A DNA stretch of 36,300 nt from M3 sp045133615. Its GTDB lineage: Bacteria > Bacteroidota > Bacteroidia > Bacteroidales > Muribaculaceae. Each line of letters begins with the position of its first letter. The first letter of the stretch is position 1. Below the pieces are notes generated by a model that saw nothing but the letters and a program-made list of their open reading frames with translations, was not told the origin of the DNA and searched no databases. The translations under genes and the position numbers were made by a program. Location: contig JBGUUQ010000020.1 of NCBI GenBank assembly GCA_045133615.1, positions 1-36,300 of the forward strand, written 5' to 3'. Shown piece after piece: positions 16,119 to 24,548 of this stretch.

Positions 16119-17324
16119 ATGAAAAATTTTATCATTGCGCTGCTCCTAATCGTCGCCAACATTGCAACTGGCATAGCCCAAGACAATGTGTACGAAAAAC
16201 ATCTCTTCCAAAAATCCAAAGAATTTAATGATTCACTATCAATCTACGACGACAACAAAGACTATATCCGTGCCGAACGTCTTTTATACAACTATGTCGA
16301 TTGGTTTTATAGCCTCCCTTCCGAATATCAACAAAAATATTCCTTTCTACCTCCAAGCATATATTACAATATAGCCTGCTACCAATCTATACAGAACAAG
16401 CAAGAATCTGCAGTTCAATCGCTCGAAAAAGCATACCAAACAGGATATGATAATTATCGACAACTCACCACCGATACCGACCTCGACAATATCCGATCCA
16501 ACAGCAAATTTCAAGAACTTTCAGCCAAAATGAGAGAAGACTTCGACTTCCTTTATATATTACGCAAAGCCCCCGGATATACAACCGTCAATCAGACCGA
16601 TACACTCCCCTCATTTTCATACACAGCACCCTCCGACAGTTCATTGACGCATCTGCGCCGATACTTCAACCTCGACAGTATTGCCGGCTCAGGCGACGAA
16701 CTGTCACGAATCAAAAACATTCTCAACTTCGTTCACGACAACATCCGCCACGACGGGCAACACGGGAACCCACAACCCGCTGATGCCATCACCATGTACG
16801 ACGCTTGCCGCGACGGCTCTCGCGGACTCAACTGCCGCGGATTGGCTACCGTACTCAACGAAATGTATCTCGCCGTAGGCATCCCGTCACGATTCATCAC
16901 CTGCTACCCGCGCACCTTTATCAACGACTGCCACGTCATCAATGCCGTCTACTCCTCTACACTCCAAAAATGGCTGTATGTCGACCCGACTTGGAACGCA
17001 CTCGTCTACGACGAAAACGACACCCCATTGAGTGTACAAGAAGTCCGTGAACGCATCATCGATGGTCGACCGCTCATTCTCCACGACGATGCCAATTGGA
17101 ACAATCGCGAAAAAGCCACTGTCGACGATTATCTCCATAGCTATATGGCAAAAAATCTTTACTATATCCAATCCTGCGACAACTACCGATTTCGTACCGA
17201 GAGTTCTAAATATCCCCGCTACATCCTCCTTGCCCCCACAGGCATAACCCCCGACTACGATACACACTCATCCGTAATCATCAACGACGACTCATGGTTT
17301 TGGCAATCACCCCAAGCCAACTGA
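16119..17324 (+). CDS. Secreted transglutaminase-like (cysteine-protease fold) protein
   Basis: A 401-residue exported protein. Residues 1-21 are a signal peptide ending GIAQ. A helical TPR-like region (about 25-145) precedes a transglutaminase-core domain (about 180-300) with the full catalytic triad: Cys239 in GLNCRGLATVLNEM, His272 in NDCHVINAVY, Asp289 in LYVDPTWNA. The fold covers transglutaminases, peptidases and amidases, so the reaction is open; a periplasmic or surface peptidase-type role is likely. The open frame extends 41 codons further upstream into the pfkA terminator, but the ATG at 16119 fits the signal peptide and is chosen. Confidence 0.85.
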   Translation: MKNFIIALLLIVANIATGIAQDNVYEKHLFQKSKEFNDSLSIYDDNKDYIRAERLLYNYVDWFYSLPSEYQQKYSFLPPSIYYNIACYQSIQNKQESAVQSLEKAYQTGYDNYRQLTTDTDLDNIRSNSKFQELSAKMREDFDFLYILRKAPGYTTVNQTDTLPSFSYTAPSDSSLTHLRRYFNLDSIAGSGDELSRIKNILNFVHDNIRHDGQHGNPQPADAITMYDACRDGSRGLNCRGLATVLNEMYLAVGIPSRFITCYPRTFINDCHVINAVYSSTLQKWLYVDPTWNALVYDENDTPLSVQEVRERIIDGRPLILHDDANWNNREKATVDDYLHSYMAKNLYYIQSCDNYRFRTESSKYPRYILLAPTGITPDYDTHSSVIINDDSWFWQSPQAN

Positions 17325-17387
17325 TTCCGCCCTACCGCCCTCACATAACAAAATCTATAGCAATCCGCTGCGCTCCACGGCGCTCAA

Positions 17388-17419
17388 TTTGGCGATTTAA
17401 CGAAAAATGCGTAACTTCG
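17388..17419 (+). promoter_or_regulatory. Probable promoter of the tcdA operon
   Basis: TTTG (17388-17391) is followed after 20 bases by TAACTTCG (17412-17419), one base off TAnnTTTG. It ends seven bases before the first ATG at 17427, so the transcript would start at or next to that codon. Either the mRNA is nearly leaderless or translation starts at the ATG at 17442. Confidence 0.55.
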
Positions 17420-17426
17420 CTTTCTA

Positions 17427-18149
17427 ATGGAACAGGATTCGATGTATCAACGCACGGCTCTGCTTCTCGGCGATGAAGCGGTTGCGGCACTCGCCGGAAA
17501 ACGAGTGCTTGTCGTTGGAGTTGGAGGAGTCGGAGCCTATGCGGTCGAAATGCTTGTGCGCACCGGCGTAGGACACCTGACACTCATAGATGCCGACAAC
17601 GTGGGCATCACCAACCTCAACCGACAGCTCCCCGCGCTGCTCTCCACCCTCGGAGAACCGAAAGTCGACGTGCTGGCTCGCCGTTGCAACGACATCAATC
17701 CCCAATGCCATATCGATGCACGACGTGAGTTTCTCACCGTCGAAGCGGTCGATGCTTTACTCGACGAAGGCTACGATTTCGTCATCGATGCTATCGACAC
17801 CATTGCCCCTAAAGTAGCTCTTATCGAGCGATGCTATCGTCGGCGCATCAAACTTATCTCGTCGATGGGAGCCGGAGGGCGTATCGACCCCTCGAAATTG
17901 CGCTATGCCGACATCTCCGAGACTTTTCACGACGGACTTGCCCGCGTGGTGCGTCAACGACTCAAACAACTCGGCATCCTCCGCGGAGTAAAAGTCGTGT
18001 TCAGCGAAGAGGCGCCGCGTCGAGCTTCACTGATGATGACCGACGAAATCGCCAACAAAGCATCGAGCTACGGCACTGTGGCATGGATTCCGGCAATGTT
18101 CGGATGCATGCTTGCAGCCCATGCCATCAATGTAATGACAAGAAAATGA
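17427..18149 (+). CDS. tcdA: tRNA threonylcarbamoyladenosine dehydratase
   Basis: E1-like (ThiF/MoeB fold) ATP-dependent enzyme that cyclises t6A37 in ANN-decoding tRNAs to ct6A. It shows YQRTALLLG near the N-terminus, the nucleotide-binding GVGGVGAYAVEMLVRTGVG (31 onward), DADNVGITNLNRQ (55-67), IDAIDT, and the late SYGTVAWIPAMFGCMLA typical of the TcdA/CsdL group. There is no C-terminal ubiquitin-like partner domain. At 240 residues it is of normal length. The stop overlaps the lolD ATG (ATGA), so the two are translationally coupled. A start at 17442 is also possible. Confidence 0.9.
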   Translation: MEQDSMYQRTALLLGDEAVAALAGKRVLVVGVGGVGAYAVEMLVRTGVGHLTLIDADNVGITNLNRQLPALLSTLGEPKVDVLARRCNDINPQCHIDARREFLTVEAVDALLDEGYDFVIDAIDTIAPKVALIERCYRRRIKLISSMGAGGRIDPSKLRYADISETFHDGLARVVRQRLKQLGILRGVKVVFSEEAPRRASLMMTDEIANKASSYGTVAWIPAMFGCMLAAHAINVMTRK

Positions 18150-18820
18150 TTGAAATACGCAACATAACCAAAAGCTACGACTCTCTGCAAGTCCTTCGCG
18201 GCATAAATCTCGACATCATCGATGGTGAGATAATGTCGATTGTCGGACCCAGTGGAGCCGGAAAAACCACATTGTTGCAAATCATCGGCTCCCTCGACCG
18301 TCCCGATTCCGGCACTGTCAGTTACGACGGAGAAGATATTATGAAGATGCGCGACGACCGCCTTGCCGGATTTCGCAATCGCAACATCGGATTCGTATTT
18401 CAATTCCATCAGCTCCTTCCCGAATTTTCAATACTCGAAAATGTTGCCATGCCGGCACTCATCGGAGGCGACAGCCGTTCAGACGCATTTGCACGAGCAT
18501 CCAAGCTCATCGACTACCTCGGATTGTCGGCTCGCGTCGACCACCGTCCGTCGCAGCTCTCCGGAGGAGAACGCCAACGTGCAGCCGTGGCACGTGCTCT
18601 CATCAATAGTCCGCGCGTAGTCCTTGCCGACGAACCGTCGGGCAGCCTCGACAGCCACAACCGCACCGAGCTGCATCGACTCTTTTTCGACTTGCGTCGC
18701 GACATGGGACAGACATTCGTAATCGTCACCCACGACGAAACCCTTGCAGCCGACACCGACCGCATAGTCCGCATGAACGACGGGGCAATCACAGAAATCT
18801 CATATAACAAGAATCGATGA
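18146..18820 (+). CDS. lolD: LolD-type lipoprotein-releasing ABC transporter ATPase
   Basis: A 224-residue ATP-binding subunit of the MacB/LolD group, which in LolCDE powers release of lipoproteins from the inner membrane. Motifs: Walker A GPSGAGKTT (34-42), Q-loop FQFHQLLPEFS, signature LSGGERQR (138-145), Walker B with VVLADEPSGSLD (158-169), and H-loop VTHD. The open frame runs over 100 codons upstream inside tcdA, but homology begins at MIEIRNITKSY, so the ATG at 18146 is used. No membrane-subunit gene adjoins it; partners must be elsewhere. The next gene, a lipoprotein, starts within its stop codon. Confidence 0.9.
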   Translation: MIEIRNITKSYDSLQVLRGINLDIIDGEIMSIVGPSGAGKTTLLQIIGSLDRPDSGTVSYDGEDIMKMRDDRLAGFRNRNIGFVFQFHQLLPEFSILENVAMPALIGGDSRSDAFARASKLIDYLGLSARVDHRPSQLSGGERQRAAVARALINSPRVVLADEPSGSLDSHNRTELHRLFFDLRRDMGQTFVIVTHDETLAADTDRIVRMNDGAITEISYNKNR

Positions 18821-19488
18821 ATCGCCCGCTCCTCATATTATCCTCCCTATTCGTATTCTTGACGACATCATGCAGCGACGACGAAAGCTACAACGACCAC
18901 GCCACGCTCTACGACATCGTCACATTCGAAGGCAACACCGATTCCGGAGCACAATTCACTCTGCTGCGACAAGATGACGCCCCCGCCGTATCGCTCCTTG
19001 CGCGTGGCACCAAAGTCGACACCGAAACAATAGAGCCGGAGAAACGTGTGTTTATCGGCTATATACCGGCATCGGGCGAACCATACACATCAGGCGACAT
19101 CACCCTGACAGGCGCAAGCGCCATCAACAATGATGTGCTCCGCATCTCCTCGCTCGACTCCATACCCGCATGGGATAGCGACCCCATATATCTCAACAGC
19201 ATCTGGCGCACAGGCAATTTCATTAATATTTATTGCCGCGTAAGCTACTCCGACGAAAAACGTGCTTTCATCCTGATGGTCGACCGCGCGACGCGCGACG
19301 ACGCCATTCCGCAGCTCTATCTCGTCCACAATCTTCTTGGCGAGCCTCAAAGTTTCACACGTCGAGCCTATCTGTCGGTCGACATTTCATCACTTTGGAG
19401 CGAAACATCGTGCCACGGTGTGACAGTCCACCTCAACGACTCCAATCTTCCTCAGAACACTTATACATTTTATAAATCCACTGAATAA
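18817..19488 (+). CDS. NigD-like lipoprotein
   Basis: A 223-residue putative lipoprotein. A hydrophobic signal (about 5-17) ends in LTTSC, with the lipid-bearing Cys at 19. The following SDDES resembles the acidic surface-export signal of Bacteroidota lipoproteins, so surface exposure is likely but inferred. The mature part has an N-terminal strand-rich segment (about 30-110, with FEGNTDSGAQFTLL) and a C-terminal one (about 120-220). This two-domain pattern resembles NigD-like proteins; the match is by eye. Its ATG overlaps the lolD TGA, so it is coupled to a lipoprotein-trafficking ATPase. Confidence 0.72.
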   Translation: MNRPLLILSSLFVFLTTSCSDDESYNDHATLYDIVTFEGNTDSGAQFTLLRQDDAPAVSLLARGTKVDTETIEPEKRVFIGYIPASGEPYTSGDITLTGASAINNDVLRISSLDSIPAWDSDPIYLNSIWRTGNFINIYCRVSYSDEKRAFILMVDRATRDDAIPQLYLVHNLLGEPQSFTRRAYLSVDISSLWSETSCHGVTVHLNDSNLPQNTYTFYKSTE

Positions 19489-19512
19489 CAACCAATTAAA
19501 ACGTAAATAAAT

Positions 19513-19842
19513 ATGGAAAATAAAAAGAACGAAATACAAATCGAGTTGACTCCCGAAGTTGCAACAGGTATTTACTCCAACCTTGCAATGATCACTCACT
19601 CTGCCAACGAATTTTTCGTTGACTTCATCACTGCCGCTCCCAACGTGCCTAAAGCTATGGTGAAGAGCCGCATCATCATGAACCCCGAAAACGCCAAAAA
19701 TCTGCTCTTCGCTCTCCGCGACAACATCATGAAGTATGAGCAGACTTTCGGTACCATCGAGCGCAAACAGCCCCTCAACAACGGCAACAAAGGCGGCAAC
19801 GGAGAGATTCCCAATCCGTTCATGACCGGCGGCAAAGCTTAA
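19513..19842 (+). CDS. DUF3467 family protein
   Basis: A short cytosolic protein (109 residues) with the DUF3467 pattern: IELTPEVATGIYSNLAMITHSANEFFVDF near the start (residues 9 onward), then VKSRIIMNPENAKNLLFALRDNIMKYEQTFG. The last 25 residues are Gly/Asn-rich and probably flexible. Function is unknown. Codon use is more restricted than in the lipoprotein upstream, hinting at good expression. It lies 24 bases after the lipoprotein and 22 before cysS, so it is likely in the same operon. Confidence 0.85.
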   Translation: MENKKNEIQIELTPEVATGIYSNLAMITHSANEFFVDFITAAPNVPKAMVKSRIIMNPENAKNLLFALRDNIMKYEQTFGTIERKQPLNNGNKGGNGEIPNPFMTGGKA

Positions 19843-19864
19843 TCTCAAACAACTCTTTTCAATT

Positions 19865-21352
19865 ATGATAGACAACAACTTGACCATCTACAACTCCCTT
19901 TCCCGTCAAAAGGAAAAATTTGTCCCCATTCATGAAGGGAAAGTGGGGATGTATGTGTGCGGACCCACTGTCTACGGCGACGGACACCTTGGTCATGCCC
20001 GTCCGGCAATCACATTCGACATCGTTTATCGCTACCTCTCGCATTTAGGCTACAAAGTGCGCTACGTACGTAACATCACCGACGTAGGCCACCTCGAACA
20101 CGATGCCGACGAAGGCGAAGACAAAATCGCTAAAAAAGCCCGTCTCGAACAGCTCGAACCGATGGAGGTCGTCCAATATTACCTCAACCGCTACCATCGC
20201 GCCATGGACGAACTCAACGTTCTCCCCCCGTCGATTGAGCCCCACGCTTCAGGCCATATCATCGAGCAAATCGAATATGTAAAAAAAATCATCGAAAGCG
20301 GATATGCCTATATCAGCGAAGGCTCAGTCTACTTCGATGTGCCCAAGTATAACAAAGATTTCCGTTACGGAAAACTTTCCGGACGCAACATCGACGAACT
20401 GCTCTCTGCCACACGCGCCCTCGACGGACAACAAGAGAAGCACAACCCCGCCGACTTTGCCCTCTGGAAGAAAGCAGCGCCCGAACATATCATGCACTGG
20501 CCGTCGCCATGGAGCGAAGGATTCCCCGGATGGCACTTGGAATGTTCTACGATGGGACAGAAATATCTTGGCGAGAAATTCGATATCCACGGCGGTGGTA
20601 TGGACCTGATGTTCCCCCACCATGAGTGCGAAATCGCCCAATCCGTAGCCCACAACGGCCACGAGACCGTACACTACTGGATGCACAACAACATGATTAC
20701 CATCAACGGGCAGAAAATGGGAAAATCGCTCGGCAACTTCATCACACTCGACGAATTTTTCACCGGCTCACATAAGCTTCTCACACAGGCCTACACGCCG
20801 ATGACCATCCGCTTCTTCATCCTTCAAGCACAATACCGCAGCACTCTCGACTTCAGCAACGAAGCCCTACAAGCCTCCGAAAAGGCGCTGCAACGTATGC
20901 TCGAAGGGTGGAAACGTCTCCAAGAGTTGACTCCTGCCGACGAAAGCACCGCCGACGTAAAGAAATATCGCGTACTTTGCTACGAAGCACTCGACGACGA
21001 CCTCAACACACCGATTGTCATCGCCCATCTCTTCGATGCATGCCGTGTCATCAACCAAGTCAACGACGGCAACGCACGCCTTTCGGCAGCCGACATCGAC
21101 GAGCTCAAAGACCTCTTCAAGACATTCCTCGTCGATATTCTCGGCATCCGTACCGACATCATCGCCGGAGCAGGCAACGCCGACGCCCTCAAGCCCTTTG
21201 AAGGAGCCGTCGACCTCCTCCTTCAGATGCGTTCCGAAGCCAAAGCCCGTAAAGACTGGGCGACAAGCGACCTCATTCGCGACCGCCTGAAAGAGATTGG
21301 TTTCGACATCAAAGACACCAAAGACGGCTTCGAGTGGAGCCTCAAACAATAA
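19865..21352 (+). CDS. cysS: Cysteinyl-tRNA synthetase
   Basis: Class I synthetase that charges tRNA-Cys. It has the CGPTVYGDGHLGHARP block with the HIGH-type motif (about 31-46), the zinc-site region WHLECSTMGQKYLG, the GGGMDLMFPHHECE block and the KMSKS-type motif KMGKS. The C-terminal helical anticodon-binding part and the closing DTKDGFEW segment are complete. Length (495) is typical. A repeat-type hairpin with a T-run lies directly downstream. Confidence 0.96.
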   Translation: MIDNNLTIYNSLSRQKEKFVPIHEGKVGMYVCGPTVYGDGHLGHARPAITFDIVYRYLSHLGYKVRYVRNITDVGHLEHDADEGEDKIAKKARLEQLEPMEVVQYYLNRYHRAMDELNVLPPSIEPHASGHIIEQIEYVKKIIESGYAYISEGSVYFDVPKYNKDFRYGKLSGRNIDELLSATRALDGQQEKHNPADFALWKKAAPEHIMHWPSPWSEGFPGWHLECSTMGQKYLGEKFDIHGGGMDLMFPHHECEIAQSVAHNGHETVHYWMHNNMITINGQKMGKSLGNFITLDEFFTGSHKLLTQAYTPMTIRFFILQAQYRSTLDFSNEALQASEKALQRMLEGWKRLQELTPADESTADVKKYRVLCYEALDDDLNTPIVIAHLFDACRVINQVNDGNARLSAADIDELKDLFKTFLVDILGIRTDIIAGAGNADALKPFEGAVDLLLQMRSEAKARKDWATSDLIRDRLKEIGFDIKDTKDGFEWSLKQ

Positions 21353-21363
21353 TCCAACCTTCT

Positions 21364-21428
21364 CACACAGATTACACAGACGGCACAGATGAAAATTCTG
21401 TAAAATCTGCGTAATCTGCGTGTTTTTT
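21364..21428 (+). terminator. Long imperfect hairpin with T-run after cysS (repeat-like)
   Basis: Two 26-base arms (21364-21389 and 21397-21422) pair around a 7-base loop: an outer 17-bp stretch with two mismatches, a 4x4 internal loop, and an inner 5 bp. Six T follow. The arms are built from the repeated words CACAGATTACACAGA and TCTGCGTAATCTGCG, which I recall as a dispersed element in Bacteroidota genomes. It works as an intrinsic terminator by form and ends four bases before the helicase ATG. Confidence 0.75.
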
Positions 21429-21432
21429 AGCC

Positions 21433-22839
21433 ATGACTACGCGAGAATTTGCCGAACGAGTATTGATGAACCTGCCTTACGTTCCCAACGACCAGCAGGT
21501 GCAACTCATTGCCGCGCTCGCTCGCTTCTGTTCGCGCAATGCCCCTTCCGACTCCGTTTTCCTCCTCAACGGCTATGCCGGCACCGGCAAAACATCGCTC
21601 ACCGGAGCATTGGTGAAGACCCTGCGTGAAGTCGGTATCACCTCCGTACTCCTCGCCCCCACCGGCCGAGCGGCAAAAGTATTTGCCGCCTACTCCGGAC
21701 ACCCGGCCTACACCATCCACCGCATGATTTATCGGTCACACAATCTCGGCAGCATATCCGCCACAGTGGCCATAAACGAAAATCGCTATCACGACGCCAT
21801 CTTCGTCGTCGACGAAGCCTCCATGATTGGCTCATCATCCGACTCCGGCAACAATCTGCTCGGCGATCTCATCCAATACGTTTATTCCGGCGACAACTGC
21901 CGCCTCATCCTACTCGGTGACACTGCCCAGCTCCCCCCCGTCGGATGTAGCGAAAGCCCGGCAATGAGCGTAAAGGAACTCCGACTCTACGGATTGCGCG
22001 TAGCCCGTGCCATCCTCACCGAAACAGCCCGCCAAGCCGACTCATCCGGAATACTCTACAACGCCACACTCCTACGTCGAGCCATGCGCGTCGACCCGCT
22101 CCCCGTGCCGCAACTCTACGCATCGCCATTCTCCGATATAGAGACCGTCACCACCGAAGACCTCGCCGAATCCCTCGGCAGCGCCTACAATCGCGACGGA
22201 CTGGGCGAAACCATACTTATCACCCGCTCCAACAAACGCGCATCCCAATTCAACATGGCGATACGCTCCACAATCCTCTATCGCGAAGAAATCCTATCGA
22301 CCGACGAGCGACTTCTCGTAGCCAAAAACAACTACTTCTGGAGCACCAAAGTCAAAGGGCTCGACTTCATCGCCAACGGAGACGTAGCCATCGTCAACAA
22401 AGTCTACGGCACAGAAGTGAAATACGGCGAGTTTTTTGCCGATGTATCGCTCCATCTCCCCGACCACGAACTCGATGTCGATTGCAAAATATTCATGGCA
22501 TCGCTTGCTTCCGAACATCCCGGACTGCCGGCAGAAAAAATCGATGCACTCTATAATCGCATAATCAACGACCCCGACGAGTTCGACCCCGACACCCCGA
22601 TAACCACACGGGTTAACTTCCTCAAAAAAAGCCCCTATTACAACGCCCTGCAAGTAAAATACGCCTACGCCGTCACCTGCCACAAAGCCCAAGGCGGACA
22701 GTGGCGCAACGTCTACATCGACATGGGCTACATCCCCCCCGAAGCACAGGGCATCGACTTCTACCGCTGGCTCTACACCGCCACAACACGCGCCACAACA
22801 CGCCTCCACCTCATCAACCCCGGCATCACAATCAAATAA
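21433..22839 (+). CDS. RecD-like ATP-dependent DNA helicase
   Basis: A superfamily 1 helicase of the RecD/TraA type, 468 residues. It shows Walker A GYAGTGKTS (47-55), Walker B VVDEASMIG, motif III LLGDTAQLPPVG, and the C-terminal UvrD_C_2 block YAVTCHKAQGGQWRNVYID followed by LYTATTRA. It lacks the long N-terminal region of RecD2 and is the short stand-alone form common in Bacteroidales. The role is inferred: DNA unwinding in repair or replication. No promoter was recognised between the cysS hairpin and the ATG, which is unusual. Confidence 0.88.
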   Translation: MTTREFAERVLMNLPYVPNDQQVQLIAALARFCSRNAPSDSVFLLNGYAGTGKTSLTGALVKTLREVGITSVLLAPTGRAAKVFAAYSGHPAYTIHRMIYRSHNLGSISATVAINENRYHDAIFVVDEASMIGSSSDSGNNLLGDLIQYVYSGDNCRLILLGDTAQLPPVGCSESPAMSVKELRLYGLRVARAILTETARQADSSGILYNATLLRRAMRVDPLPVPQLYASPFSDIETVTTEDLAESLGSAYNRDGLGETILITRSNKRASQFNMAIRSTILYREEILSTDERLLVAKNNYFWSTKVKGLDFIANGDVAIVNKVYGTEVKYGEFFADVSLHLPDHELDVDCKIFMASLASEHPGLPAEKIDALYNRIINDPDEFDPDTPITTRVNFLKKSPYYNALQVKYAYAVTCHKAQGGQWRNVYIDMGYIPPEAQGIDFYRWLYTATTRATTRLHLINPGITIK

Positions 22840-22880
22840 ACCGCCCATAATGTGATTGCAATTTCATCTCAACAACGTCC

Positions 22881-22945
22881 CTATTCCAAAAATTAGCAGT
22901 AAATTTTGGATTATATTCCAAAAAATCATGCGAAATTTTGGAATA
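22881..22945. repeat. Tandem pair of AT-rich inverted repeats
   Basis: Two units with a 32-base period each read ATTCCAAAAA...AAATTTTGGA. The outer arms CTATTCCAAAA (22881-22891) and TTTTGGAATAG (22935-22945) pair perfectly over 11 bp. Each unit also folds alone. The element lies between the convergent helicase and DUF3943 genes. A two-sided terminator is plausible; only two units with 5-6 base loops exist, so it is not a CRISPR. Confidence 0.75.
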
Positions 22946-22970
22946 GCCTAAAATCAGTGCAATAATGATG

Positions 22971-24449
22971 TTACAATTTATAGGTTAACATCAGGCGGGT
23001 CTCGGAGGTTGTGGAGTGCACACTTTCGTAGTCGCGATAGTTAGTGTTGCGCACATATAGTGCAAACGCCCCGGTGAGATACAACTTGCGCCACACGCGC
23101 AAATCGGCACGCGCTTCCACCACATGAAACGATGCTTGTGAGTGGTCTCCTTGAGCATCGAGCGTGCGCGGGTCATAGTCCGACCAATCCATGTCGCGCG
23201 GATAACCGTTCCACGTAAACGTGCGATAAAACTCGTGAGAAGCTCCTATCGAAAACTTGTCTTCCCGAAACACAAAGTGCACCCCCGATTTTATGCCAAA
23301 CCCACTCGCCACATTATAGTTGCGGTCGTTCACCCGATAATAATCGCTAAGCACACCGGCAAGCAGCAACCCATTGGCATGCAGATAAGCATCGAATTGC
23401 CAGTTTTTCACCATATCCTGACGATACAGCAACCCGCAGCCAACCGACGCCGGCGTACAGAATTTATATGGAATCTTTGCCGACACATCAGAAATAGTAT
23501 CGGAATCATAATAATCGAAATGTTGATACATCCCCACGCTAAGATGACGGATTTTGTCGTCAAGAATCTCTCGCCCTATCAGACGCCCCATGATATTGAG
23601 TTGTCCGAGCACAGGTTGCGATCCGTGACCGTTTAGTGCCACGCGGAATCGGAAATAATCGTATGGCTGCGAACTTTTTATCTCAAAGCGGTCGCCATAT
23701 TCGATATTGACCTCAGCCGCCGCACCGGTACCCGTATCGAAAATTTCATCTCTAAATTCAAGCCATCGCATACCGGCAGAAAATTCAATGCTCACACGAG
23801 GGATACCGAACAGTCGTCCCGTTGTGGCACGCTTTCGCCATGCGTCACCGTTGATGATGCGCGTCAGCCCACGCATAGGCGACACTACAAATGCTGCGGC
23901 TTCGCGACCGAATCGCTCCCATCCCGTCGAATTGTCCTTTAGGATAATATCAGAAGCGCGAAAAGCGACCTCACCGATAGCCATACCCCCGATAGGAGTG
24001 GCAATAATATCGTTGGTCGACGGATATTCACACTCCATAAACATTTCCCACATCGCACTGCCACCGATGGCATACAGTCCCGATTGCCAATAATTCATAC
24101 CGTTGGAGCGAGCCGAATTGAAATATAGATTGCCATGATAGGGATGAAGGAAAAAGTTGGTCCCAAGCTGGTCGTTGTCCCAGATAAATCCATGCTTGAA
24201 ATTATCCTCAATAGAGTTGAGCGTCACATATGCAAAGTCCCCCTTCTGAATGAAACGGTCGAATGTCCATACCCCAAGATTAAGCCCCACCACAGTAGCA
24301 GCAGCCTGCCATGGCTTCTTTCGCCCGTAATACTCCAAGTCGACACTGTCAGGCATCACTCGTGGCACCACCGGAGTGCGTATCGCACTCTGCGCCACAG
24401 CCCCCACCGCCATCAAAAGGCATATCATCATTATCAGAATCTTCTTCAT
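22971..24449 (-). CDS. DUF3943 family exported protein
   Basis: A 492-residue protein with signal peptide MKKILIMMICLLMAVGAVAQ. The DUF3943-type region (about 70-190) contains NFFLHPYHGNLYFNSARSNG, WEMFMECEYPSTNDIIATPIGG and AFVVSPMRGLTRII, in which the H, Y and E/S positions are typical. The second half is rich in alternating aromatic strands and ends TRLMLTYKL, like an outer-membrane beta-barrel; that localisation is inference. A longer frame starts 23 codons upstream, but the ATG at 24449 fits the signal peptide. It lies downstream of the alpha-galactosidase, separated by a terminator. Confidence 0.82.
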   Translation of the reverse strand: MKKILIMMICLLMAVGAVAQSAIRTPVVPRVMPDSVDLEYYGRKKPWQAAATVVGLNLGVWTFDRFIQKGDFAYVTLNSIEDNFKHGFIWDNDQLGTNFFLHPYHGNLYFNSARSNGMNYWQSGLYAIGGSAMWEMFMECEYPSTNDIIATPIGGMAIGEVAFRASDIILKDNSTGWERFGREAAAFVVSPMRGLTRIINGDAWRKRATTGRLFGIPRVSIEFSAGMRWLEFRDEIFDTGTGAAAEVNIEYGDRFEIKSSQPYDYFRFRVALNGHGSQPVLGQLNIMGRLIGREILDDKIRHLSVGMYQHFDYYDSDTISDVSAKIPYKFCTPASVGCGLLYRQDMVKNWQFDAYLHANGLLLAGVLSDYYRVNDRNYNVASGFGIKSGVHFVFREDKFSIGASHEFYRTFTWNGYPRDMDWSDYDPRTLDAQGDHSQASFHVVEARADLRVWRKLYLTGAFALYVRNTNYRDYESVHSTTSETRLMLTYKL

Positions 24450-24474
24450 CGTAAAGTCGTTGTTATGATTCTTA

Positions 24475-24482
24475 CAAAGATA
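24475..24482 (-). promoter_or_regulatory. -7 box for the DUF3943 gene
   Basis: On the minus strand TATCTTTG fits TAnnTTTG, 25 bases before the ATG at 24449. No -33 element is clear. It lies just after the alpha-galactosidase terminator. Confidence 0.55.
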
Positions 24483-24495
24483 CAACAAAGAAAGC

Positions 24496-24525
24496 AAAAG
24501 GGTTGCCTTTAAAAGCAACCCTTTT
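24496..24525 (-). terminator. Intrinsic terminator after the alpha-galactosidase gene
   Basis: The perfect 11-bp stem AAAAGGGTTGC/GCAACCCTTTT with an 8-base loop starts 23 bases after the stop codon on the minus strand. The stem ends in TTTT and a pyrimidine-rich tract follows. Confidence 0.85.
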
Positions 24526-24548
24526 AGTCATATAGTATTATTAATTCG

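Noticed and set aside
17831..18145. A 105-codon N-terminal extension of LolD inside tcdA.
   Set aside because: The extension is out of frame within a conserved ThiF-fold gene and reads as Arg-rich noise. ABC ATPase homology starts at the ATG at 18146.
22881..22945. A CRISPR-like pair of repeats.
   Set aside because: Only two units, each itself palindromic, with 5-6 base loops and no spacers or cas genes.
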